From NCBI GenBank assembly GCA_913777295.1, contig CAJYRU010000179.1, positions 1-36,607 of the forward strand: 36,607 nucleotides of DNA. The letters run 5' to 3'. The notes under the pieces were generated by a model. That model searched no databases, had not been told where the DNA came from, and saw only the letters and a program-made list of their open reading frames with translations. The position numbers were made by a program, and so were the translations under genes. Positions 1-7,730 of the stretch are shown here, one piece after another. Origin of the DNA: an uncultured Sphingomonas sp. (lineage in GTDB: Bacteria > Pseudomonadota > Alphaproteobacteria > Sphingomonadales > Sphingomonadaceae). Within the stretch, counting starts at the first letter, position 1; each line of letters starts with the position of its first letter.

Positions 1-80
1 GGAACGTGACAGCCATCCCCGGTCACCCCCTCGCCCCGCGCGGCGACGCGCACGATCACATCGTCATCGCTCAACGACAT
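1..80 (-). CDS. N-terminal fragment of a probable class I SAM-dependent RNA methyltransferase (RlmD/RumA-like), cut by the window edge
   Basis: An ATG at 78-80 on the minus strand opens a frame that runs off the window start (about 26 codons; begins MSLSDDDVIVRVAARGEGV). The short beta-rich 'IVRVAARGEGVT' opening resembles the N-terminal TRAM-like strand of RumA/RlmD-type 23S rRNA uracil-C5 methyltransferases as they start in sphingomonads. The frame overlaps the 3' end of the NAD(P)HX repair gene by 10 bp, the tight spacing seen elsewhere on this strand, which supports a real co-directional gene. No catalytic motif is inside the window, so the family assignment rests on the opening residues and remembered gene order only. 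It could be another TRAM/OB-fold protein. Confidence 0.45.
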   Translation of the reverse strand, partial: MSLSDDDVIVRVAARGEGVTGDGCHV

Positions 81-1465
81 TCGGCGATCGCCTGTCCGAG
101 ATGATCGATCAGCGCGTCCGCCACGAATGCCGGCCCGGCAAGCCGTGCGGCGCGGCTATGCAGCCACACCGCCTGCGCCGCCGCCCGTTCACCGCCGGGA
201 CGCAACCGGGCAGCAAGAATACCGGCCAGCACGTCGCCGGTGCCAGCGGTCGACAGCCAGGACGGCGCATCGGGAGAAACGACGACGTTGCCGTCGAGGG
301 AAGCGATCACGGTGTCGGGGCCTTTGTGAACGATGGTCGCGCGGGCCTTTAGCGCAGCTTCGGCAGTCCGGTCGATCTTGTTACCGCCATTCGCGCCGAA
401 CATGCGGTCGAACTCGCCGCCATGGGGGGTGAGGAAGGTCGGTGCGGTGCGGGCGGCAATGCGGTCGACCCCTGCCTCGCCGAGCAGCGAAAGGGCATCG
501 CCATCGATCACCAGCGGCGCGGCGCAGGCAAGCGCGGCGTCGATCAGGCGCGTGGCCGCCTGATCGCGACCCAGCCCCGGGCCGACCAGGACCGCCGCCA
601 GCCGGTCATCCGCCAGCAAAGCCTGCGGATCCTCCAATGTCCGGCGGACGAGCGCATCTGGGCCACCCTGCCCCGCTGCGTCGCCGGCCAGAACGACATA
701 GCCCGCCCCCGCCGCCAGGGCCGCATGGGCGGCGAGCCGCGCCGCGCCGGGCATAGTGCCGGCAAGGACCGTGACCAGGCCGCGGCTGTATTTATGGGCG
801 TCGCGCGCCGGCGGGGCGATTACCGGGCGGGTGATCGTATGCGGCGTGGTCGGGAGCGGCAGATCGAGACGGTCCAGCAGGACATGCCCCATGCGTGCGA
901 CGTGCCGACCGACGACATGGGCGGGCTTCAACGCACCCAGCGCAATGGTGACGTCAGCGCGACCGGCACCGGCGAAATCCCGTTCCGCGTCGGCATCGAT
1001 CCCACTGGGCAGGTCGATCGCAATGACGAAGGCGTCGCTGGTCAGCCGCGTCAATTCCCCGGCGATGCCGGCTTCCAGCGGCCGTGACAGTCCGATGCCG
1101 AACAGGCCGTCGACGACCACCGGGCGCGGTGACGCATCGGCAAGTTCGACGACCGGACCGGACCATGAAGCGCGCATCCGGGCGGCCGCACCTTGCCCGT
1201 GTCCCGGTAACGCGGCAACGACGACATCGCAACTCCATTCCCGCAGAAACCTAGCCGCAACAAAGGCATCTCCGCCATTATTGCCAGGACCTGCCAAGAC
1301 GAGGATGGGCCGTCCGAACGCGAAACGGCTTGCTTCGCGCGCAATCGTCCGCCCTGCCCGCTCCATCAAAACGTCCTGTGCGACGCCAGAGGCGAACGCC
1401 GCATTTTCCGCCCGACGCATTGCCGCACTGTTCAGGATCGGCGCGTCCGCCGGGAACAGCGTCAT
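71..1465 (-). CDS. nnr: Bifunctional NAD(P)H-hydrate epimerase / ADP-dependent NAD(P)H-hydrate dehydratase
   Basis: Repairs hydrated NADH/NADPH: the N-terminal YjeF_N half epimerises R- and S-NAD(P)HX, and the C-terminal carbohydrate-kinase-like half dehydrates S-NAD(P)HX with ADP as cofactor. The 464-residue length fits the fused bacterial form. The epimerase half (about 1-205) has the nucleotide-binding GPGNNGGDAFVAARFL near residue 60 and a DGLFGIGLSRP loop. The dehydratase half (about 215-464) has GPGLGRD, TPHGGEFDRMF and the strongly conserved STAGTGDVLAGILAARL. Cytosolic. The start at 1465 overlaps the stop of the upstream lipoprotein gene by 4 bp (ATGA), so the two are probably translationally coupled. 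Nothing is missing; the call is firm. Confidence 0.95.
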   Translation of the reverse strand: MTLFPADAPILNSAAMRRAENAAFASGVAQDVLMERAGRTIAREASRFAFGRPILVLAGPGNNGGDAFVAARFLREWSCDVVVAALPGHGQGAAARMRASWSGPVVELADASPRPVVVDGLFGIGLSRPLEAGIAGELTRLTSDAFVIAIDLPSGIDADAERDFAGAGRADVTIALGALKPAHVVGRHVARMGHVLLDRLDLPLPTTPHTITRPVIAPPARDAHKYSRGLVTVLAGTMPGAARLAAHAALAAGAGYVVLAGDAAGQGGPDALVRRTLEDPQALLADDRLAAVLVGPGLGRDQAATRLIDAALACAAPLVIDGDALSLLGEAGVDRIAARTAPTFLTPHGGEFDRMFGANGGNKIDRTAEAALKARATIVHKGPDTVIASLDGNVVVSPDAPSWLSTAGTGDVLAGILAARLRPGGERAAAQAVWLHSRAARLAGPAFVADALIDHLGQAIAECR

Positions 1466-1860
1466 CGCGCGACGGGGCCGACCGTGGCGGGCAGGCGATA
1501 GCGGGCGCCGCCGATCGCGACCTCGATCCGGTTGTCGCCAACGACGGTAACCTTCGCCGCCTCCGATCCGTCGGCCGCGATCACGCCCCGCCCGTCGCGC
1601 GCGATGCGCAGCCGATGGAATCCGCCATCGGGCTGACGCAGGGTCAGCAACGTGCCTTCTGCATCGACAGTCTGCTCGATCGTGCAGTCCGCCGCGAATG
1701 GAGCAGCTTCACCCACGGCGCATTCTATCCGCCCGGCGTCATCGGCGGCGGCGCGCTGCTCGGACTCGATATTGGCGAGTATGGCGGGGTCGGGCCTGCG
1801 ATCGCACGCGGCCAGCAGCAATAAGGTCGTCAAAAGCAGGCGCTTGTCGAGTCCGGTCAT
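1462..1860 (-). CDS. Small predicted lipoprotein, function unknown
   Basis: A 132-residue protein from the ATG at 1860 (MTGLDKRLLLTTLLLLAAC). Lys/Arg, a leucine-rich core and the lipobox LLAAC form a textbook type II signal peptide, so the mature protein should be lipidated on the cysteine near residue 19 and held at the inner or outer membrane. The frame stays open another 14 codons upstream, but those residues would spoil the signal peptide, hence the internal start. The mature part is hydrophilic, with two further cysteines around the sequence IECAVGEAAPFAADC that could form a disulfide, and predicted beta strands at the C-terminus. I recognise no family. It lies between ilvD and nnr and overlaps nnr by 4 bp. 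Confidence 0.75.
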   Translation of the reverse strand: MTGLDKRLLLTTLLLLAACDRRPDPAILANIESEQRAAADDAGRIECAVGEAAPFAADCTIEQTVDAEGTLLTLRQPDGGFHRLRIARDGRGVIAADGSEAAKVTVVGDNRIEVAIGGARYRLPATVGPVAR

Positions 1861-1890
1861 GGCGGATCGATACCACAGCGCATCAAAACA

Positions 1891-1968
1891 GTATCCCCGC
1901 ATGTGCGAAGATCCAGCGCCGCGAGCGTTACACTCGGTTGCTTCGGATCTTCGCCCCTACGCGGATAC
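1891..1968. repeat. Palindromic intergenic repeat, copy A
   Basis: Two 24-nt arms (1891-1914 and 1945-1968) are imperfect inverted repeats of each other (20 of 24 positions by eye) around a 30-nt spacer. The left arm begins GTATCCCCGC and ends GATCCAG, as does the arm of copy C at 31462; copy B at 24804 is a diverged relative. It fills most of the gap between ilvD and the lipoprotein gene. It would form a long hairpin as RNA. It is likely a non-autonomous REP/MITE-like element; no transposase gene is nearby. Confidence 0.7.
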
Positions 1969-1988
1969 CGCGCGAACGCCCGAACGCG

Positions 1989-3710
1989 TCAGATGTCGGC
2001 GTAGACGTGCCGCTCCGCCTTCGCGCCCGGATGCGTCACCGCACCCTGATAGGCCGGGCCGACCGTCGTCGAATAACGCCACAGCGCGCCCGACTGATAG
2101 TCGTTCACACGCGGCTGCCACTTCGCGCGGCGCTCGGCCAGCACATCCGCGGCGACGTCGAGGTCGATCGTGCCGGCATCGGCGTCGATGGTGATGATGT
2201 CGCCATCCTCGACCAGCGCGATCGGGCCGCCTTCGGCCGCTTCGGGACCGACATGACCGATGCAGAACCCGCGCGTCGCGCCCGAGAAGCGCCCGTCGGT
2301 GATGAGCGCGACGCTCTCCCCCATGCCCAGGCCATAGAGCGCGGCGGTGGTCGACAGCATCTCGCGCATCCCCGGACCGCCCTTTGGCCCTTCATACCGG
2401 ATGACGATGACCGACCCTTCCGTGATGCTCCGCGCCTCGACGGCGGCGAAGGCGTCCTCTTCGCAATCGAAAACGCGGGCGGTGCCGGTGAACTGGAGGC
2501 GCTTCATGCCGGCGACCTTCACGATCGCACCATTGGGCGCCAGCGTCCCGCGCAGGCCGACGACGCCGCCTGTCGGCGTGATCGGTGTCTTGACGTCGTA
2601 GATGACCTTCTGGTCGGGGTTCCACGTCACTTCGTCGATATTCTCGCCCAGCGTCTTGCCGGTGACGGTCATGCAGTTGCCGTCGAGCAGGTCGTTGGCA
2701 AGCATCGTCTTCATCAGCATGTAGACGCCGCCGGCCTCGTACATGTCCTTGGCGACATACTTACCGCCGGGCTTGAGGTCCGCGACGTAAGGCGTTGATT
2801 TGAAAGCCTCCGCCACGTCAAACAGATCGAAGTCGATCCCGGCTTCCGATGCCATCGCCGGCAGGTGGAGGGCGGCATTGGTCGAGCCGCCGGTCGCCGC
2901 CACGACGCGCGCGGCGTTGATGAAGGCGGCACGCGTCGCGATGTCGCGCGGGCGCAGGTTCAAACGGACAAGCTCCATCACCTGCTTGCCGGCAGCGATC
3001 GCGATCTCCTCCCGGCTGCGATAGGGGGCGGGCACCATGTTGGAATTCGGCAGCGACAGGCCGATCGCTTCGCCGACACAGGCCATGGTGTTGGCCGTGA
3101 ACTGGCCGCCGCAGGCGCCGTGCCCCGGGCAGGCGACCTTTTCGAGCGCGGTCAGGTCGTGCAGCGGACAGGTGCCGGCAGCATAACGGCCGACCGCTTC
3201 GAATACGTCGACCACGGTCACATCGCGGTCCTCGAATCGGCCGGGGAGGATCGACCCGCCATAGACGAAGATCGACGGCACATTCAGGCGCAGCATCGCC
3301 ATCATCATGCCCGGCAGCGACTTGTCGCAGCCGGCAAAGCCGACCAGCGCGTCATAGCAATGGCCCCGCACCGACAATTCGACCGAGTCGGCGATGACTT
3401 CACGGCTGACGAGCGAGGATTTCATCCCCTGATGGCCCATGGCGATGCCGTCGGTAACGGTGATGGTGTTGAACCGGCGCGGCATCCCGCCGCCGGCCAC
3501 CACGCCCTCGCGCGCGGCATCGGCCTGGAAATCGAGCGTCGTGTTGCACGGTGCACTGTCGTTGCCGGCCGAGGCGAGCGCCACGAAGGGCTTGGCAATG
3601 TCCTCTTCGGCAATGCCCATCGCGTAATAATAGCTGCGATGCGGCGCGCGTTCGGGGCCGACGGAAACATGACGGCTGGGCAGCCGCGACTTGTCGAAAT
3701 TCTGGGTCAT
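1989..3710 (-). CDS. ilvD: Dihydroxy-acid dehydratase
   Basis: Dehydrates 2,3-dihydroxy-isovalerate and 2,3-dihydroxy-3-methylvalerate to the 2-oxo acids in valine, isoleucine and pantothenate precursor synthesis; cytosolic Fe-S enzyme. The 573 residues match the shorter IlvD/Edd branch. Cluster cysteines are visible at C55 (SAPCNTTLD), C128 ([11 protein letters not shown]) and C200 ([16 protein letters not shown]). K130, after C128-D, is the position carbamylated in characterised enzymes. The C-terminal [19 protein letters not shown] motif is intact. Edd and sugar-acid dehydratases share this fold, but the three-cysteine pattern and the ending RRAKWQP favour IlvD. The gene stands first in a minus-strand run; repeat A lies downstream. 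Only 9 bp separate its start from the stop of the preceding amidohydrolase gene. Confidence 0.96.
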   Translation of the reverse strand: MTQNFDKSRLPSRHVSVGPERAPHRSYYYAMGIAEEDIAKPFVALASAGNDSAPCNTTLDFQADAAREGVVAGGGMPRRFNTITVTDGIAMGHQGMKSSLVSREVIADSVELSVRGHCYDALVGFAGCDKSLPGMMMAMLRLNVPSIFVYGGSILPGRFEDRDVTVVDVFEAVGRYAAGTCPLHDLTALEKVACPGHGACGGQFTANTMACVGEAIGLSLPNSNMVPAPYRSREEIAIAAGKQVMELVRLNLRPRDIATRAAFINAARVVAATGGSTNAALHLPAMASEAGIDFDLFDVAEAFKSTPYVADLKPGGKYVAKDMYEAGGVYMLMKTMLANDLLDGNCMTVTGKTLGENIDEVTWNPDQKVIYDVKTPITPTGGVVGLRGTLAPNGAIVKVAGMKRLQFTGTARVFDCEEDAFAAVEARSITEGSVIVIRYEGPKGGPGMREMLSTTAALYGLGMGESVALITDGRFSGATRGFCIGHVGPEAAEGGPIALVEDGDIITIDADAGTIDLDVAADVLAERRAKWQPRVNDYQSGALWRYSTTVGPAYQGAVTHPGAKAERHVYADI

Positions 3711-3719
3711 GGCGACAGC

Positions 3720-4445
3720 CTATTGCGCGGGGCGACGCTCCAGCGCAAGTCCATTGCGCACCGCGGCGATCATTCGGGTAAGGACCGCACACCAGTGCGC
3801 GACTCCCGCCGGGTCGGCGATCAGGTCGTTGCGAACCTCGACCGACAGCGACGCAATGCCCTGCCCCTCGGCATGACGATCCAGCGTCGCGTTGAGGATG
3901 CGGCCCGAATAGGGTTGCTGGTCGCCGGTCGTCATGCCCTCTGCGCGCAGGAAGTCGATGGCGATGCGGGCGGCGCGGTCGTCGCGGCCATAGAGGATGC
4001 CGGCCTCCCACGGGCGCGGCGAACCGCCGGTTTCGAGGGCGGGCGTGAAACTGTGGATCGCGACGATCAGGCGCGGGCGGTCGCGGCGCACCTGGTCACG
4101 GATCGCACGATGATAGGGCGCGTGGAAGCGGGCGATACGATCCGCGCGGTCGGCACCGACATTGGCGGGAATGGCATGACCATCGGAGACTTCGGGGATC
4201 AGGCCGGGATGATCGCTCTGCCGGTGCAGGTCGATCACCAGCCGCGACACGGCGCCGAGGATCGCCGGTGCATCGAGTTCGGCCGACAGCGCGCGGGTCA
4301 GTGGGCCTGCACCAATGTCGACGCCGACGTGCAGCGACAACAGGTGTGCCGGAATGGCAATGTCGTCCGGCACCCATGCAGAGGCGTGATCGCACAGCAG
4401 CAACAGGTCGGTGTCGGTTCCGGGCAGGTGATCGGCAGCGAGCAT
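3720..4445 (-). CDS. N-formylglutamate amidohydrolase family protein
   Basis: A 241-residue zinc-dependent hydrolase of the N-formylglutamate amidohydrolase (HutG-type, PF05013) family, which releases formate or a related acyl group from an N-acyl amino acid. Family hallmarks are LLLCDHASAWVP at the N-terminus (Asp-His metal site), VSRLVIDLHRQ in the first third, RLIVAIHSFTP in the middle with a second metal-binding histidine, and SVEVRNDLI near the end. Histidine-utilisation genes are absent nearby, so a role in histidine breakdown is not supported by context; stand-alone relatives are common in alphaproteobacteria. It starts 1 bp after the stop of the upstream crotonase-family gene and ends 9 bp before ilvD, consistent with co-transcription. 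Confidence 0.85.
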   Translation of the reverse strand: MLAADHLPGTDTDLLLLCDHASAWVPDDIAIPAHLLSLHVGVDIGAGPLTRALSAELDAPAILGAVSRLVIDLHRQSDHPGLIPEVSDGHAIPANVGADRADRIARFHAPYHRAIRDQVRRDRPRLIVAIHSFTPALETGGSPRPWEAGILYGRDDRAARIAIDFLRAEGMTTGDQQPYSGRILNATLDRHAEGQGIASLSVEVRNDLIADPAGVAHWCAVLTRMIAAVRNGLALERRPAQ

Positions 4446-4446
4446 T

Positions 4447-5166
4447 TCAGAACTCCGGTGGTCGGCGGCCGTGAAAGGCGGCCAGCCCCTCGGCCAGTTC
4501 GGCGCCCCCGAATGCCGCGTCGAACCGGGCTTCGCCGCCGGTCACGCCATCGATGGCGAGCTTGAGGCCCCGCACCGCGCCGGGGGCGTTGGCAGCGATG
4601 CGCGTGGCCAGCGCCTGTGCATCGCCGCCCCGCTGCTGGGTTAGGCCGATGGCGAAGGCTTCGTCCGCATCGATCGCGTCGCCGGTATAGAACAGCCGCG
4701 CCGCCTGCCCCCGCCCGACCGCCGCGACCAGCCGCGCGACATCGGCCGGGGGATAGAGGATACCCAGCCGCGCCGGCGGAATGGCGAAGCGCGCACCGTC
4801 GCCCGCGACGATCATATCGCACGCCAGCGCGAGTGCGACCGCCGCGCCGAAGCAGCCGCCATCGACGGCCGCGATGACCGGCATCGGCAGGCGGGCCACG
4901 CCCTCGATCGCGGCGGAAAGGCTTTCGCGGAACAGCGTGCGACGAGCCGGATCGCGCTGCAGCCCGCCAAACTCGGCAATGTCGGCCCCGGCCGAAAAGA
5001 CGCCCGGTTCGCGGGATGCGATCACGACGGCACGCGCGTCGGACACGGCCAGATCGGCGACGTGCGCCGCCAGTTGCTGCCAACCGGCGATCGGCAGGGC
5101 GTTGCGCGCGCTACCCCGCGCCAGCCACAGCGTCGCAACTGCGCCGTCGCGGGTGAAATCGATCAT
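4447..5166 (-). CDS. Enoyl-CoA hydratase/isomerase (crotonase) family protein lacking both classical glutamates
   Basis: A 239-residue crotonase-fold protein that should bind an acyl-CoA thioester. The CoA/oxyanion-hole segment GVFSAGADIAEF is clear, as is the helix before ALACDMIVAG. Aligned by eye with rat hydratase, the Glu144 position (usual GGGCELA) falls in GAAVALALACD and is alanine; the Glu164 position (usual PEI.LG) falls in IPPARLGILYPP and is proline. Simple hydration is therefore unlikely; decarboxylase, isomerase or thioesterase-type chemistry is possible. The frame is open 74 codons further upstream, but homology begins at MIDFTRDGAVATLWL, so the ATG at 5166 is chosen. A 149-bp gap holding a hairpin separates it from ispE. 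The substrate is not predictable. Confidence 0.85.
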   Translation of the reverse strand: MIDFTRDGAVATLWLARGSARNALPIAGWQQLAAHVADLAVSDARAVVIASREPGVFSAGADIAEFGGLQRDPARRTLFRESLSAAIEGVARLPMPVIAAVDGGCFGAAVALALACDMIVAGDGARFAIPPARLGILYPPADVARLVAAVGRGQAARLFYTGDAIDADEAFAIGLTQQRGGDAQALATRIAANAPGAVRGLKLAIDGVTGGEARFDAAFGGAELAEGLAAFHGRRPPEF

Positions 5167-5175
5167 GCCGGGAAA

Positions 5176-5203
5176 GTGGGCGGCGTCCGAAGAGACCGCC
5201 CAC
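5176..5203 (-). terminator. Hairpin between ispE and the crotonase gene, possible weak terminator
   Basis: An 8-bp perfect stem (GTGGGCGG at 5176-5183 pairs with CCGCCCAC at 5196-5203) around a 12-nt loop. On the minus strand it is followed only by TTTCCC, then within 9 nt by the ATG of the crotonase gene. It could attenuate transcription leaving ispE or act as a leader structure for the next gene. The rest of the 149-bp gap shows nothing recognisable. Confidence 0.3.
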
Positions 5204-5315
5204 GGACGATCCGCTCCCGGCGTTTGATCCGCGAGATTGCCGTCGCAAGCATCGCGCCAATCGGCCGACCCAGAGGCAGCAACACCCGGATGGATCGAAT
5301 CGGGACGAGCGACTG

Positions 5316-6143
5316 TCACGCGAGTGCCGTTTCGAGACACCACCAGTCCGGCTGGGCGGCCCGGATCGTGGTGGCCGCCGCCGCGCAATCTTTCGCCCGG
5401 TCGAACAGCGCGAAACAGGTCGCCCCCGACCCCGACATGCGGGCCAACCGTACGCCATAGGCCTGCCCGAGCGTCGCCAGCACCGTATCGATCGCGGGAG
5501 CCAGCGCTCGGGCTGGCGGCTCGAGGTCGTTGCGACCAGCGAGCGCGATCGCCAGCGCGTCGCCCTCGGCCAAGGGTCCGCGATCAATACGGTCCCACGC
5601 GGCGAAGACGGCGGCGGTCGACACGCCGACCCCCGGATTGACCAGCAGCACCGGCAAAGCGGGCACGTCTATCGGGGTCAGCCGCTCGCCCCGCCCGCGC
5701 CCGATCATCGTCCGCCCGGCGAGGCAGGCGGGCACGTCCGACCCCAACTCCGCCGCAATCGCCATCAACGCAGGATCGTCCCGCGACAGCCCGGCGAGCC
5801 GGGCCATGCCGCGGAGCGTCGCGGCGGCGTCGGCCGATCCGCCACCAATGCCCGATGCGACCGGCAAATGCTTGTCGAGAACGATCGACAGCGGCTGGCC
5901 CATGCCGAAACGCTCCCGAAACGCGTCGCGGGCGCGGGTGACGAGGTTGTCGCCCTCCCCGCTCAACCCGTTCGCGAACGGGCCGATGATGGCGAAGCCA
6001 TCGCGTTCCGCCGGGGTCAGCCGCACCGTGTCGCCGTCGCGGACGAACACGAACAACGTCTCCAGTTCGTGATAGCCGTCCTCGCGCCGGGCGTGGACGT
6101 GCAGGGCGAGGTTGAGCTTGGCGGGTGCGGGTTCGACGATCAT
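5316..6143 (-). CDS. ispE: 4-diphosphocytidyl-2-C-methyl-D-erythritol kinase
   Basis: Phosphorylates the 2-hydroxyl of CDP-methylerythritol with ATP, the fourth step of the MEP isoprenoid pathway; cytosolic GHMP kinase. With the ATG at 6143 it is 275 residues, normal for IspE. Seen: the N-terminal APAKLNLALHVHARREDGYHELET substrate motif, the GHMP ATP loop LPVASGIGGGSADAAATLRGM near residue 90, and the C-terminal RMSGSGATCFALF motif. The frame continues 44 codons upstream, but those are shadow sequence of the TPR gene, and family homology begins at MIVEPAPAK. It follows the TPR gene by 5 bp, so it is probably co-transcribed with it. The prenyl synthase ispA that uses the pathway's products lies at 18.7 kb. 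Confidence 0.95.
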   Translation of the reverse strand: MIVEPAPAKLNLALHVHARREDGYHELETLFVFVRDGDTVRLTPAERDGFAIIGPFANGLSGEGDNLVTRARDAFRERFGMGQPLSIVLDKHLPVASGIGGGSADAAATLRGMARLAGLSRDDPALMAIAAELGSDVPACLAGRTMIGRGRGERLTPIDVPALPVLLVNPGVGVSTAAVFAAWDRIDRGPLAEGDALAIALAGRNDLEPPARALAPAIDTVLATLGQAYGVRLARMSGSGATCFALFDRAKDCAAAATTIRAAQPDWWCLETALA

Positions 6144-6148
6144 CGCGG

Positions 6149-7723
6149 TCAGCGATGCGACGAAGGCGGCCCGTTCGCAAGCCTTGCCGCCAGCCGCTGG
6201 GCGTCGGGACCGCTGGCGGACACCGCCGCCGCACGCCATGCATAGCGCGCCTCCACCCAACGACCGGCGGCCCAATAGACGTCGCCCAAATGCTCGTTGA
6301 TCTCCACATCGTTCGGCGCCTGCCGCACGGCGCCTTCGATCAGCGGCAGCGCGTCAGCCAGATTGCCGGCGCGAAACCGTGCCCAGCCGAGCGAATCGGC
6401 GATCGCCGGGTCCTTGGGCGCCAGCGCATGGGCGCGTTCGAGCATCCCGGTCGCCTCCGCGACATTCTCGCCACGATCGACCTGCGCATAGCCGAGATAG
6501 TTGAGCGCTGCCGGCTCCTGCGGAGCGAGTTCGACCGCGCGGCGCAACATTGGCAGCGCGCCCGCCCAGTCGCCCGCCCGATCGAGCGCCGCACCGCGTT
6601 GAAGGTACAGGGTCCAGTCCGCCGTCGAACCAGCCTGCCCCAGTGCGCGGGCATAGACCCGCGCGGCTTCGGCCGGCTGGCCGGATTCGAGGAGAAGGTC
6701 GCCATAGCGGCGCAGGCTGGCGGTCGGCGCGTCCCGCCGAGTCGCCTGCTCACGTGCCAGCGCCAGTGCGCCGGGCAGGTCGCCCGAGCGCTGGAGAATG
6801 ACGACGCCGAGCGCATTGGCGCTGCCGGCGAAGGGATCGCCGGGCGGAATCCGGGCGAGCGTCGCGCGTGCCTCCGCCACCGCATCGTCGCGGGCCAGCG
6901 CATCGGCCAGCGCAATGCGGGCGCGGGAATAGCCGGGGTCGAGCAACAGCGCCGACCGGCTGAGCATTATCGCCAGTGCCTCGGTCCCTTCGGCCGACAG
7001 GTCGCCCGCCATCCGCGCGAACAGGCGCGATATGCCGAAGCGGGCATCGCCCCTGCTGCCGCGGCCCAATGTCTCGACGGCGCGGGCCAGAACCGGATCG
7101 TCGCCGGCCAGCAAGGCGCGGGCCGTATCGCGCTCCCCGACGCGGGCAAGGAGTTGCGCGGCGTTCAAGCGGAAATCTGCATCGCCACCGGTGGCGGACA
7201 ACAGCGCCCGGGTGGCGGCAATTCCTTCCGCCGTCCTGCCGGTAGCGAGCAGGCGCAGCGCAGCGTTTTCGGCGGCATAGCGGCGCGGGATCGCCCCGCC
7301 ATCACCCGCAATCTCCGGCGCGGGCAGATCGACCCAGCTCGCGAGCAGGGGTACGAGGAAGCCCAGCGGCGACCCGGCCAGCCGGCCGAGCGCGGCGCGC
7401 TGGCTCACCACATCGCGCGCGATCACCGCGTCGCTGAACACCAGCAGGTCGAGGTCGGGCGGCGCGACATCCGCCTGTCGCAGCACGGCACCGGCGCGGC
7501 GGGCGAGCGGCAGGTCACCGGCGGCCAGCGCCTGTCGCAATGCCCGCACGGCAATCACCGGATCGGAAGGTTGCGCGGAAAGTGCCAGCGCATAGCCCTG
7601 CGCGGCGGCGGTAACCTTTCCCTCCGCATCGGCGGCACGGGCCTGGACATAGGCAGTCAGGGGGGCGGCAGGCAGGGTGGGTGCCGCCGACGCCGGTGCC
7701 GCCACCAGCGTCGCCACGATCAC
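6149..7723 (-). CDS. Exported tetratricopeptide-repeat protein (start uncertain)
   Basis: About 524 residues from the GTG at 7723. Nearly the whole mature protein is helical TPR-like repeats; the clearest are in the last 200 residues (LNYLGYAQVDRGENVAEATGML, then ADSLGWARFRAGNLADALPLI, then NEHLGDVYWAAGRWVEARYAW). Such proteins are scaffolds, often periplasmic, for envelope assemblies; no catalytic motif is visible. The N-terminus is hydrophobic and ends in APASA, a signal-peptidase I site. No ATG is available: GTG 7723 has no Shine-Dalgarno and gives a 13-residue signal without a basic end, whereas an ATT at 7747 has GGAGG five bases upstream and gives a complete signal peptide beginning MIRTCS. 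It lies between the ETF oxidoreductase gene and ispE with very short gaps. Confidence 0.8.
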   Translation of the reverse strand: MIVATLVAAPASAAPTLPAAPLTAYVQARAADAEGKVTAAAQGYALALSAQPSDPVIAVRALRQALAAGDLPLARRAGAVLRQADVAPPDLDLLVFSDAVIARDVVSQRAALGRLAGSPLGFLVPLLASWVDLPAPEIAGDGGAIPRRYAAENAALRLLATGRTAEGIAATRALLSATGGDADFRLNAAQLLARVGERDTARALLAGDDPVLARAVETLGRGSRGDARFGISRLFARMAGDLSAEGTEALAIMLSRSALLLDPGYSRARIALADALARDDAVAEARATLARIPPGDPFAGSANALGVVILQRSGDLPGALALAREQATRRDAPTASLRRYGDLLLESGQPAEAARVYARALGQAGSTADWTLYLQRGAALDRAGDWAGALPMLRRAVELAPQEPAALNYLGYAQVDRGENVAEATGMLERAHALAPKDPAIADSLGWARFRAGNLADALPLIEGAVRQAPNDVEINEHLGDVYWAAGRWVEARYAWRAAAVSASGPDAQRLAARLANGPPSSHR

Positions 7724-7730
7724 GCTCAGG

